Source of the DNA: Caldilineales bacterium
GTDB taxonomy: Bacteria > Chloroflexota > Anaerolineae > J102
Reading direction: 5' to 3'
DNA length: 38,827 bases
Assembly: GCA_024102915.1 (NCBI GenBank)
Contig: JAGFJG010000189.1
Span: 1 to 38,827, forward strand
The position numbers and the translations under genes are program-made. Under the pieces are notes generated by a model. That model saw only the letters and a list, made by a program, of their open reading frames with translations, was not told the DNA's origin and made no database searches. Position 1 is the stretch's first letter, and every line of letters starts with the position of its first letter. Shown here in pieces: positions 8,324 through 16,485 of this stretch.

Positions 8324-9832
8324 CTATAAAGCTGCCACCGCCTGCAATTGTCGGCAGAGCCACCAGGTAATATCCTCCCTCTCCACCTGTTGGCGCAAGA
8401 ACGCGGCGCGATTTCGTCGTTCCTCGTCCGGCATGGTCAGCGCCGCTTGCAATGCTTCCGCCGTGGCGTAGATATCGCAGGGGGCTATGACCAGTGATCC
8501 CGCCTCCAACTGTTCGCGAGCGCCGGTGCGCTCAGAGAGGACGAGCTGCCCGTAGCGCTTGTTCACCACCGGCCCCTCTTTGGCGACGAGATTCATGCCG
8601 TCGGCAATCGAGTTCACTAAAAGCACGTCGTATCTTTGCATGGCGGCAACGGCTCTCTGATAACTCTCACCCAGCAAGACACGTACCGGCTCCCACTTGG
8701 CATGACCATAGGTGGCGTTGATGCGACCAACAGCCGCCATGACCTCGTCCAGATAGTTCCGGTATTCGCGCAGGTCCATGCGTGAGGGCACAAGAATCGC
8801 CAGGAATGTCACCCGCTCCCGGTGTTCGGGATACAGTTCCAACAGTTCCTCGAATGCACGAAAGCCGCGTACGATGTTTTTGCTCGGCTCGATACGCTCG
8901 ATGCGCAGCACCAGGTTTTGGTCGCCCAACATTTCCTCCAACTCTTTCCGCAACGACTGCACCTGTGATGAAGCGGCCAGTCTAGTCACTGCCTGGGCGT
9001 CGATGGAGATGGGGAAAGCGTGCACCTGGGTGGCGTGATTGCGATACCAGACTCTGCGACGATTGTATTTCACGCTGGCGCGGGACAGGTATCGCTGGCA
9101 GGTGCGCATGAAATTGAGGGCATCGTCATGCGTTTGAAAGCCGAGCACATCGACGCCCAATAAACCTTCGAGAATTGCCGTCCGCATGACAGGCGGCAGG
9201 ATCGACCAATAATCGGCGCCAGGCCAGGGAATATGCACAAAGTGCAACAGCGTAGGGCGACGGGCGGGCGGTAAGCGGGAACGCACCATCCGTCCCACCA
9301 AATAGAGATGATAGTCCTGGAGCATGACGAGAGGACGCTGTTGTGATTGTCTGGTTTCTTCGACAATCGCTTCCGCAAACAACTGGTTGATTGCCACATA
9401 GCCTTGCTCCCACGCCTTCCAGGTTGTGCGGTCGATCACAGGCTTGCGCGGCACATCCCACATACTGTGCTGTAAAAACCAAAGCAAGGGATTAGCAATC
9501 ACGTTGTAGTAACCATCGTAAGACTCGGTCGTGGGTGCAAGGAAGCGGAGGTGAATGGGCCTTTTGCCCCCGCCCATCTTCATCTCCCCCTGCTCCCAAG
9601 CCACATCCGCCTCTGTGCGAGCGCAGGCGATCCAGGTGGTGTCAACGTGTTCGGCCAGCCCCATCAGGGCGGTGACCAAACCGCCGCTGCCCCGTGAAAA
9701 GGTCCTGCTGCCATCTTCGGCAGTCTGAAAAGTGATGGGGCCGCGATTGGCGGCGATAATCAGCGTGCGATTGGCGAAGAATGACTCTTGCAGCGAACGG
9801 CAATTCTGACGCTCGGAGGTGGTATCGTCCAT
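8324..9832 (-). CDS. otsA: GT20 trehalose-6-phosphate synthase-like enzyme
   Basis: Glycosyltransferase family 20, 502 aa. Recognisable blocks are the N-terminal ANRGPITF and GGLVTAL, QDYHLYLVGRMVR, HFVHIPWPGADYW, LLGVDVLGFQTHDDALNF and LLVNSIADGMNLVAKEGPVVN. The OtsA motif usually read as D-R-x-D-x-S/T-K-G is here RIEPSKNIVRGF, a variant that makes a strict OtsA label less safe. GT20 also contains glucosylglycerol-phosphate synthases. The start shares one base with the GH63 stop (TGATG), implying coupling. With the adjacent OtsB-like phosphatase it would form the usual synthase/phosphatase pair. Confidence 0.8.
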   Translation of the reverse strand: MDDTTSERQNCRSLQESFFANRTLIIAANRGPITFQTAEDGSRTFSRGSGGLVTALMGLAEHVDTTWIACARTEADVAWEQGEMKMGGGKRPIHLRFLAPTTESYDGYYNVIANPLLWFLQHSMWDVPRKPVIDRTTWKAWEQGYVAINQLFAEAIVEETRQSQQRPLVMLQDYHLYLVGRMVRSRLPPARRPTLLHFVHIPWPGADYWSILPPVMRTAILEGLLGVDVLGFQTHDDALNFMRTCQRYLSRASVKYNRRRVWYRNHATQVHAFPISIDAQAVTRLAASSQVQSLRKELEEMLGDQNLVLRIERIEPSKNIVRGFRAFEELLELYPEHRERVTFLAILVPSRMDLREYRNYLDEVMAAVGRINATYGHAKWEPVRVLLGESYQRAVAAMQRYDVLLVNSIADGMNLVAKEGPVVNKRYGQLVLSERTGAREQLEAGSLVIAPCDIYATAEALQAALTMPDEERRNRAAFLRQQVEREDITWWLCRQLQAVAAL

Positions 9833-11634
9833 CAGGGATTCCCCTCAGGTGACGTGGCAGGTGGATTTGTGCTCGCCTGGATGGCCAGATCGATAAACAC
9901 AGCCGCAGTCCAGCCAAAAATATCAGCCGCTTTGACCGGCGGTTGACCGTTTATGGCATTGTAGTATTCGTGAATGCTGGCGTGACTCATGACCAGTTCG
10001 AGCGTTTTATCACGCAATTCATCGGCCAGTTCGTGCTGGTCAATCTGCCGCAAAGCTTCGATGAAAAAGTAATTGATGTTGACCCACACCGGCCCTCGCC
10101 ACATGGTTTCGGGGTCAAAGTGGGGATCGTTATAGGCAACCGAGGGTAGGACGAATTCCCCCCAAAAGGCTTGAGGGTTGGTGAGATGTGCGAGAAGGCG
10201 ATCTTGAATCGACGGCGGCAGTTGCCCGGTCCAAAGCGGGTAGAGGTTGAAAGGCGTGAGCACCCGGATGGGTTGTTCATTGTGCAGCGCCCAAAATATG
10301 CCGGCTTCATCATCCCACAAGTCTTTGATCATACGTTGGACGATGGCGGCAGCGCGTCGTCGCCACATGGCTCCTTCCGAGTCCATGCCCAGGGCTTCGG
10401 CCATCAGCGCAAGCGACCCCATTTGCACGCAGAGATAAGTGTTGAGGTCTGGCGATTCTACCGGCATGCCGTAATCCCACAGCGGGTTGTCGTCCAGGCC
10501 TGAGGAATAGGGATGGTTGTATTGGACGATGCCATCGACATCATCGTCGTTCATGGCGAACCACCAGGCATTCCAGCGCACCAATGCGATGTAAATCTCT
10601 TCCAAGAAGGCCAAGTCGGGATCGGTCTCGTGCAGCTTGAGCGCAGCCCAGGCCAGGATCGGCGGTTTCGTCACCTCGGCAAAGATGGGGTGGTCGATTG
10701 TGTCGATAACGCCTTCGTCATAGATGGCGTCTGGGAGCATGCCGTCGGGAAGCTGGCAGGCTAACATCGCCCGGATTTGATTGCGGGCCAATTCGGGGTC
10801 GACGTGGCGAAATGCGAGCGCATGCAGGGCGCTATCCCACAGCCATAAGCCGACATACGCTATCTTCGAGGGCATCATGGCCTCGTAGGCGATGCGTCCC
10901 TGTGGGCCGATCAGGTTGTTGGCCATGATCCACCAGGCATAGGCGTAGGTCAGGCGGTAGCGTTCGGCCACCGGCGGGATGCGTTCGAACCAGGCTCGCC
11001 AACGCGACTCGGCAGCCGACCTGGCCACGGAGAAGGCAGGCATATCGTGTTGCAGGTCGGGCGTGCTGCGAACGCTAAGGTAAATGGCGTCATCGATATC
11101 GGATTCCACCAGGAATTCGACGGAATAACCGCCCCGATCGGGCGTGATCTGGTTGCGAACGATGCGCCCCGTGCTCGAATACGCCAGGTTCCGTACAGAT
11201 TTGAAAACGCCGCCGCCTTCCGTCGTCTCCCAGAATTGCGGCTGGACGTGTAACTGAATGCCGGTGGTGACATGAGGCGGCAAGCCAATGGCCAACGTTT
11301 TTTCATCTTTGAACACGATGGCGAATTCGCCGATACGCGTGTGCAAGTGCAGGATGTGCGGGTAAGTGACGACCTCAAAATCCAGCGGCTCGCCGTCTGC
11401 ATCCAACAAGAATAGCCCGTCGATGAAGGGCGGGCGTCGTAAATAAGCTTCGATGTCCGGCTGGATGGTTGTCAGCCGCTCCGCCAGTTTGACGAAGAAA
11501 TTGGGGCTATCCGGGGCTTTCCACAGCAAGAGCCGCGAGCCACGATCGCTGAACGGCACCTTGGTGACATCGATATGGTTTTGTAGAAGACCAAGATAGG
11601 CTATGGTATTTTCTGTCGATGAGCCGGTAATCAT
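9832..11634 (-). CDS. GH63-like (alpha/alpha)6 glycoside hydrolase
   Basis: Protein of 600 aa. The first third is a beta-sandwich resembling the N-terminal domain of amylo-alpha-1,6-glucosidase-like proteins. The rest is an (alpha/alpha)6 barrel with YVGLWLWDSALHALAF, LPDGMLPDAIYD, TKPPILAWAA and TMWRGPVWVNINYFFIEAL. The W-RGPVW-N block is characteristic of GH63 and related clans. No signal peptide, so it acts inside the cell. Within this cluster it could hydrolyse the disaccharide or glycoside made by the GT20/GT4 enzymes. GH63 includes glucosylglycerate and mannosylglycerate hydrolases as well as alpha-glucosidases. It is the first gene of the cluster and lacks a Shine-Dalgarno sequence. 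Confidence 0.75.
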   Translation of the reverse strand: MITGSSTENTIAYLGLLQNHIDVTKVPFSDRGSRLLLWKAPDSPNFFVKLAERLTTIQPDIEAYLRRPPFIDGLFLLDADGEPLDFEVVTYPHILHLHTRIGEFAIVFKDEKTLAIGLPPHVTTGIQLHVQPQFWETTEGGGVFKSVRNLAYSSTGRIVRNQITPDRGGYSVEFLVESDIDDAIYLSVRSTPDLQHDMPAFSVARSAAESRWRAWFERIPPVAERYRLTYAYAWWIMANNLIGPQGRIAYEAMMPSKIAYVGLWLWDSALHALAFRHVDPELARNQIRAMLACQLPDGMLPDAIYDEGVIDTIDHPIFAEVTKPPILAWAALKLHETDPDLAFLEEIYIALVRWNAWWFAMNDDDVDGIVQYNHPYSSGLDDNPLWDYGMPVESPDLNTYLCVQMGSLALMAEALGMDSEGAMWRRRAAAIVQRMIKDLWDDEAGIFWALHNEQPIRVLTPFNLYPLWTGQLPPSIQDRLLAHLTNPQAFWGEFVLPSVAYNDPHFDPETMWRGPVWVNINYFFIEALRQIDQHELADELRDKTLELVMSHASIHEYYNAINGQPPVKAADIFGWTAAVFIDLAIQASTNPPATSPEGNP

Positions 11635-11640
11635 ACAGCC

Positions 11641-11649
11641 ATTATACCA
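11641..11649 (-). promoter_or_regulatory. extended -10 promoter for a leaderless sugar-cluster transcript
   Basis: On the minus strand TGG-TATAAT ends 6 bases before the ATG of the GH63 gene. The predicted transcription start therefore falls on or beside the start codon. No consensus -35 is visible 16-18 bases upstream. The perfect TATAAT and missing ribosome-binding site fit a leaderless mRNA. Confidence 0.55.
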
Positions 11650-11772
11650 GAAGTATCAGAGCGGTTTCTGGCATCCCCGGACTGGGAAGTCGGCAGTTCG
11701 GATCGGAAGAGCTTCGGGCGGTTAAGGTCAGGCTAATAAGGTCCGTCGGAAACAGGGTTGTGAACCGGAAAC

Positions 11773-11803
11773 AAAAAACCCGGATCTTGTTTGTCCGGGT
11801 TTT
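11773..11803 (-). terminator. intrinsic terminator of lexA
   Basis: A 10-bp perfect stem (AAAACCCGGA/TCCGGGTTTT, 11775-11784 and 11794-11803) with a 9-base loop ends in a T-run on the minus strand, 36 bases past the lexA stop. Confidence 0.8.
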
Positions 11804-11838
11804 GTCGTCCACTGGGGTGATTTGAATTTCGGGTCGAG

Positions 11839-12486
11839 TCAGGAATATTGCCTGAGTACGCTGACCACGCGCCCATGCACTTTGATCTGGCTGGGGTGCA
11901 GCCAGAAGGATTCGTAGGCCGGGTCGGGGTTGGCCGGGCGCAGTTCGATTTTGTCGCCATGGTCGTAGTATTTCTTCAACGTCGCCCCCGCTTCGTCCGG
12001 CGGGTCCAGCACCTCGACTACGGCCATCTGGCCTGTTTCCACCCCCGGCTGGCTGCGCACGACGACGACGTCACCGTCATCGACCAGGGCGTCGATCATC
12101 GAACGCCCCTTCACTTTCAGGGCGAAGGCTTCGCCGCTGCGTGGCAGCAGATCGATGGGAACCTCCACGTTTTCGGCCACCGTTTCGGGATCGTCCAGCA
12201 CAGGCAGCGGCTTGCCCGCGGCGATGGCGCCATAAAGGGGGATGCTGCGCAGATTGCGCTGCCCGCGTTCCGGTTCATATCCCACCAGCCGCAATCCCCG
12301 CGACACCTCGCGATTGCGCTCGATCAATTTGAGTTCTTCCAGCCGTTCGAGATTGTAGTTCACCACCGATGTGGAGGAGATACCCACCGCTTTGCCGATC
12401 TCGCGGATCGTGGGCGGGTAATCATTCTCATCCAGATAGCTCTGGATAAACTCCAAAATGTGTTGTTGGCGTGGGCGCAGACTCAT
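11839..12486 (-). CDS. lexA: SOS repressor LexA
   Basis: Protein of 215 aa that represses DNA-damage genes and cleaves itself when RecA is activated. The N-terminal winged helix contains the recognition region PTIREIGKAVGISSTSVVNYNLERL (residues 25-49). The cleavage site is Ala90-Gly91 in GAIAAGKP. The catalytic Ser129 sits in GRSMID and Lys171 in TLKKYY, so the protein should be active. The ATG at 12486 is chosen because AGGAG lies upstream and the protein starts in the canonical way (MSLRPRQQHILEFI). It is followed by a strong terminator and preceded by two SOS boxes, so it is monocistronic and self-repressed. Confidence 0.97.
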   Translation of the reverse strand: MSLRPRQQHILEFIQSYLDENDYPPTIREIGKAVGISSTSVVNYNLERLEELKLIERNREVSRGLRLVGYEPERGQRNLRSIPLYGAIAAGKPLPVLDDPETVAENVEVPIDLLPRSGEAFALKVKGRSMIDALVDDGDVVVVRSQPGVETGQMAVVEVLDPPDEAGATLKKYYDHGDKIELRPANPDPAYESFWLHPSQIKVHGRVVSVLRQYS

Positions 12487-12514
12487 GAACGGGCTCCTGT
12501 GCTGTGACGAAAAC

Positions 12515-12528
12515 AGAATAAATGTTCG
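12515..12528 (-). promoter_or_regulatory. second, weaker SOS box of lexA
   Basis: The minus strand reads CGAACATTTATTCT: one perfect half-site (CGAAC) and a degenerate second half. Its start lies 35 bases from that of the main box, between the -10 and the lexA start. Confidence 0.6.
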
Positions 12529-12540
12529 GGTGATGCCCAC

Positions 12541-12570
12541 AGTATAACCGGAACATATGTTCGTTGTCAA
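12541..12570 (-). promoter_or_regulatory. lexA promoter with SOS box in the spacer
   Basis: A -35 TTGACA (12565-12570) and -10 TATACT (12541-12546) are 18 bases apart. The spacer holds CGAACATATGTTCC (12550-12563), one base from the perfect CGAACATATGTTCG palindrome. LexA bound here would block RNA polymerase directly. Confidence 0.85.
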
Positions 12571-12585
12571 GCCTTTTTCCCAAAA

Positions 12586-12616
12586 TATCCCAAATATTCT
12601 GCGGGGATTTGGGATA
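12586..12616. repeat. 10-bp perfect inverted repeat upstream of lexA promoter
   Basis: TATCCCAAAT (12586-12595) and ATTTGGGATA (12607-12616) form a perfect 10-bp inverted repeat with an 11-base loop in the lexA/BTAD divergent gap. It could be an operator for another regulator or a chance palindrome. Apart from this, the SOS elements and the promoter at 12745, the 12487-12960 gap holds nothing I can name. Confidence 0.5.
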
Positions 12617-12744
12617 AGCTGCCGATGTCTCACGGTCGGCGATTGACGATGGTGTTTACGTTGGCAAACTGCCTTCAATCGTCCATATGAATTCAATCTT
12701 GTGTGCTAATACGCGCAAAAAGTTACTTTTTTGGGGCCGCATGT

Positions 12745-12773
12745 TTGTAATGGCGGATAGCCACTGCTAGAAT
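12745..12773 (+). promoter_or_regulatory. candidate promoter of the BTAD regulator
   Basis: TTGTAA (12745-12750) and TAGAAT (12768-12773) are separated by exactly 17 bases. This leaves a long 5' leader of about 180 bases before the GTG start at 12961. Confidence 0.5.
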
Positions 12774-12960
12774 ATTAAAGCCTTATATGTGTCGCGTAGA
12801 AACAGGGCATTGATGACGATCGACACATCTGCGGCGTCCAAAAGAATAGAAACATGGCAGCAGCCCTGGGCACTTTCAAACAGCGTCCCAGATCCCCTTG
12901 CACTCTCCCCATTTGCCATCCATCCAATCATAAGTCGGACAAATCAGGTTGAAGGAACCA

Positions 12961-15900
12961 GTGATTTCGAGTGATTCGGTTCTGAAAATCTTCCTGCTGG
13001 GTAAGCCCCGGGTTGAATACGCTGGCATGCCAATTGATATCCCGCGTGTCCAGACGCGCGCCCTGCTGTTCCGGCTGGCGACCGATTTGCAGCCTGTATC
13101 ACGCGAACAACTCGCCTTCCTATTCTGGCCGGATGAGCCGGACGCCAGAGCGCGCCGCAACCTCAGCCAGCGACTCAGCCTGCTTTGTCGCACTCTTCCC
13201 GAACCAGACCTCATACTATTGTCGAAAGATCATGTCCAGTTCGATACGCACCGAGTTTGGGCCGACACAACCGCATTCGATCATAGCGAGGGCGGGGCCG
13301 CGAAGCCACGTGCAATTGATGATGTACAAAATGCAGTGAAACTTTACGGCGGGGTTTTTCTCGATGGCTTTTCTTCGCTGAGGAATAGTGAATTTGAGAC
13401 GTGGGTCGAAGAACGCCGCCGTCACTTCGAGCGCAGCTATTTGAACCTGCTTCAGACGTTGGTTGACGCACATGGGGCGTTTGTCACCACCGCGGATGCC
13501 ATCGTCGCCGCTCAGCGATATCTGGCGGTTGACGATTTGGATGAGGTGATGCACCGGCGGTTGATCGAGCTTTATGTCATTAACGGCGATCACAATGCCG
13601 CATCGCGACAGTATGAGCATTGCGTTTCGGTTTTGAGGAATGAGTTGGGCGTCGAGCCGCTGCCAGAAACGCAGGCGATCCAACATACTCTGGCATCGGG
13701 CCACGCTTGGGAGCTGCAAAACGGCATCGAGCGACACGATTGGCATACGCATCGCGGTCTTTCATTGCCGCTGGTCGGACGTGAGCACGCCATCGCCGAA
13801 CTGCAACAGGCGTATCGAGCGGCACGGATTGGCCAGGGTCAGTTGGTTTTGATTTCAGGAGAGGCTGGCATTGGCAAAACAAGGTTGATGCAGGATTTCG
13901 CCCAACTGTTGCATGAGCCGGAAGCTCTGGTGTTGGTGGGAAGCAGCCTGCGGACAACGGAGATGACGCCTTATCAACTCATCGTGGAAGCGTTGCGCAC
14001 TCACCTGCAACAACGATCTGCGCCGAAGAGCGATGGTGCGCGGGAAATGATATTCGACGAAAGGTTTCCCAGCGGCATTGCCGCGATGTGGCTGGTGGAG
14101 GCTTCCCGGCTAATGCCGGATATCCACAACCTGGTATCGAATCTGCAAACCCCTGACGCGACGATTGGGCGTGAGGTGATTCGGGTACGCCTGATCGAAG
14201 CGCTGCATAAATTGCTGATCAGTCTGGCCAGCCCGATGCAGACCACCGTGCTTTTCCTTGATGATTTGCAGTGGGCGGACAGGGCTTCGTTGAGTTGGCT
14301 GGTGTATGTGCTTGGCAAAATCCGACACCAACGCTTGCTGATAATTAGTTCATTTCGCAGTGATGAGGTCAATCGGTTGGCGTCGTTTCTTTCTGATCTG
14401 GCGCGGTATCCGGTGAAGACAGAATTGGAATTGTCGGGTTGGGATGAAGCCGGTGTCAGGAACGTCTTGCGTCAGATGACGGGCCATCGATCAGATGAAA
14501 GTCAGGTCGAGGCTCTGGCGCGGCGACTGCACCTGATCACACGCGGCAATCCCTTCTTTGTGCTGGCGATCCTGAAAGAGTTGATCGAATCCGGGCAGTT
14601 GGCCAGGGACTGGACGACCGAGTCCGACTTTCCTCTTCCCGAATCTGTGAAGATGGTCGTACAACGGCGGATACGCCGCCTTGCGCCATTGTCTCGTCAG
14701 CTTTTAGAGGCCGCAGCGGTTCTAGGATTTCGTTTCGATTTCGACCTGGCGTTTCGGACATCGGGCGGGGATGAAATGGCGACGGCCGAGGGATTGGAAG
14801 AACTGGTTTCTCGCCAATTTGTGGACGCATCCGGCGATGGTTTTCAATTTCATCACGACTTGATCCGGGAGGTCGTTTACAAGGGCTTGGATGAGTGGCG
14901 GCGGCGACTGTTCCACCGCCGCGCCGCCGCGTCTCTGGAAATGCTTCATGCGCAAGACCTTGATGGCGTGAGCGCGCAACTGGCATTCCATTTCGAAGGC
15001 GCTGATCAACCGGAACAGGCGGCTCGCTATTATCAGCGCGCGGCCGAGGCGGCGCTGCGTATCCATGCCGTGTTCGAATCTATCAATTTGCTGCGCCGAG
15101 GTTTGGCACTGATTGATGCGCTTCCAGCAGGGGAGGATCGAGATCGCCTTGAATTAAAGATGCAGCTTGATCTCGGTCTGGCTTTGATAATGGCGGAGGA
15201 ACCTGTCATGCCAGAAGTCAGATACGCCTATGAGCAAGCAGAACTTCTGGCAACTCGACTAGGTGATAAACAAGCCAGATATCTGGCGTTGGATGGCCTG
15301 CATGATTATTTTCATAGCACCAGCCTCCGAATAGAGGGTGGTGGAGTCATCGAGCAATTGCTTGAACTATCCCCCACGCTTGAAGATCCTCTGGCGTATG
15401 CGCGGACTATTTGGCGTTCGGCGGTCGAAAAATACAATTTAGGTGAACTTGAGTCCGCACATCTAGCCATTGAACGAACGCGTGAATGGGCTCGTGATCA
15501 TAGTGCGGCCACCACGTATCATCATCATGCTTTTACTAAGTGGGAGCCGATGATTAGCATGATACATGGCACAATTCTTTGGCTGCTCGGCTATTCTGAT
15601 CAGGCGCGTTCTGAATTATCCGATGCCATCTTGGGGTGTGGCAGCCAGAACGCTTATGCTGCGCTTCTTGCAAGTGTAACCTGTGCACGCATCAACATGG
15701 AGCAGGTGGACGTGGAACAGGTGATGACGCGCTTGCGTGAGATTGATCAGATAGAAAATCTCTACGGGCTTCCCTATGCCAGATCATACCGCCAATTTAT
15801 TGAAGGATGGCTGGAAGTAAACCAGGGACAGTCAAAATCTGGAATAACCAAAATGGGTCAGGCAACTGATGCGCTCAAAAGATTGAATCGTATGAGGGAT

Positions 15901-16335
15901 TTTTTGTTTTACAAGTGCCTACTTGTCCAAGCCTGTTTGCAGGCTGGACGCAATGAGGAGGGGTTGGCACAGGTAGATGAGTCTTTGGCATTGGTGGAGA
16001 AGCTAATCCAGCGCCCGGCAGGAACGGAACTTCTGCGGCTAAAGGGCGAATTAGTGACGGCAAGTGGCGCAGATTCCAATGAAGTGGAGGGTTACTATGT
16101 CAGTGCCATGGAGAAGGCACGGTCGCAGCATGCCCGATTCTTTGAACTGAAAGCGATCATGAGCCTAAACCGACTGTGGCTGGCGCGCGGGAATGAACAA
16201 CAACAGCACGAGGGCTATCACTTACTGACAACTGCGTACAGTTGGTTTACCGAAGGGTTCGACTTGCAGGATTTGAAGCAGGCAAAAGCCATGCTAACCA
16301 TGTACGAGGAACGATCTCGCAAAGCGGAAGAGTAA
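12961..16335 (+). CDS. BTAD/SARP-type transcriptional regulator with STAND ATPase and TPR tail
   Basis: Large regulator of about 1124 aa. The N-terminus (LKIFLLGKPRVEYAGMPIDI, then QTRALLFRLA and RNLSQRLSLL) is a winged-helix DNA-binding part as in SARP/AfsR proteins. It is followed by the bacterial transcriptional activation domain (about 95-245, ending NELGVEPLPETQAI). An ATPase domain has Walker A SGEAGIGKT (about 299-307) and Walker B VLFLDDLQWAD (about 429). The C-terminal half is helical, TPR-like. The GTG at 12961 follows AAGGA by 4 bases; an upstream TTG at 12949 is less likely. Such proteins act as signal-gated transcription switches. The lipoprotein gene directly downstream is a plausible target. 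The inducer is unknown. Confidence 0.85.
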   Translation: MISSDSVLKIFLLGKPRVEYAGMPIDIPRVQTRALLFRLATDLQPVSREQLAFLFWPDEPDARARRNLSQRLSLLCRTLPEPDLILLSKDHVQFDTHRVWADTTAFDHSEGGAAKPRAIDDVQNAVKLYGGVFLDGFSSLRNSEFETWVEERRRHFERSYLNLLQTLVDAHGAFVTTADAIVAAQRYLAVDDLDEVMHRRLIELYVINGDHNAASRQYEHCVSVLRNELGVEPLPETQAIQHTLASGHAWELQNGIERHDWHTHRGLSLPLVGREHAIAELQQAYRAARIGQGQLVLISGEAGIGKTRLMQDFAQLLHEPEALVLVGSSLRTTEMTPYQLIVEALRTHLQQRSAPKSDGAREMIFDERFPSGIAAMWLVEASRLMPDIHNLVSNLQTPDATIGREVIRVRLIEALHKLLISLASPMQTTVLFLDDLQWADRASLSWLVYVLGKIRHQRLLIISSFRSDEVNRLASFLSDLARYPVKTELELSGWDEAGVRNVLRQMTGHRSDESQVEALARRLHLITRGNPFFVLAILKELIESGQLARDWTTESDFPLPESVKMVVQRRIRRLAPLSRQLLEAAAVLGFRFDFDLAFRTSGGDEMATAEGLEELVSRQFVDASGDGFQFHHDLIREVVYKGLDEWRRRLFHRRAAASLEMLHAQDLDGVSAQLAFHFEGADQPEQAARYYQRAAEAALRIHAVFESINLLRRGLALIDALPAGEDRDRLELKMQLDLGLALIMAEEPVMPEVRYAYEQAELLATRLGDKQARYLALDGLHDYFHSTSLRIEGGGVIEQLLELSPTLEDPLAYARTIWRSAVEKYNLGELESAHLAIERTREWARDHSAATTYHHHAFTKWEPMISMIHGTILWLLGYSDQARSELSDAILGCGSQNAYAALLASVTCARINMEQVDVEQVMTRLREIDQIENLYGLPYARSYRQFIEGWLEVNQGQSKSGITKMGQATDALKRLNRMRDFLFYKCLLVQACLQAGRNEEGLAQVDESLALVEKLIQRPAGTELLRLKGELVTASGADSNEVEGYYVSAMEKARSQHARFFELKAIMSLNRLWLARGNEQQQHEGYHLLTTAYSWFTEGFDLQDLKQAKAMLTMYEERSRKAEE

Positions 16336-16485
16336 GCGGTGCGCGATGGAAGGGCGCAGTGGTCTGTGAACACTAACGGGAAAACGTAAACATTTTCGAC
16401 CATTTTGTTCACAGTTTGTAAGCAACAGATTGCTATTGTGCGGTTCATCTTATCAATCCCGTTTCGTTTCCATGAGGAGGAAAAG

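Noticed and set aside
12789..12974. 61-codon frame upstream of the BTAD regulator
   Set aside because: It overlaps the regulator's ribosome-binding site and start, has no ribosome-binding site of its own and has no recognisable content.
16364..16414. CTGTGAAC/GTTCACAG inverted repeat between the BTAD gene and the lipoprotein gene
   Set aside because: The 8-bp arms are 35 bases apart with no T-run, so neither terminator nor operator can be supported without more copies.
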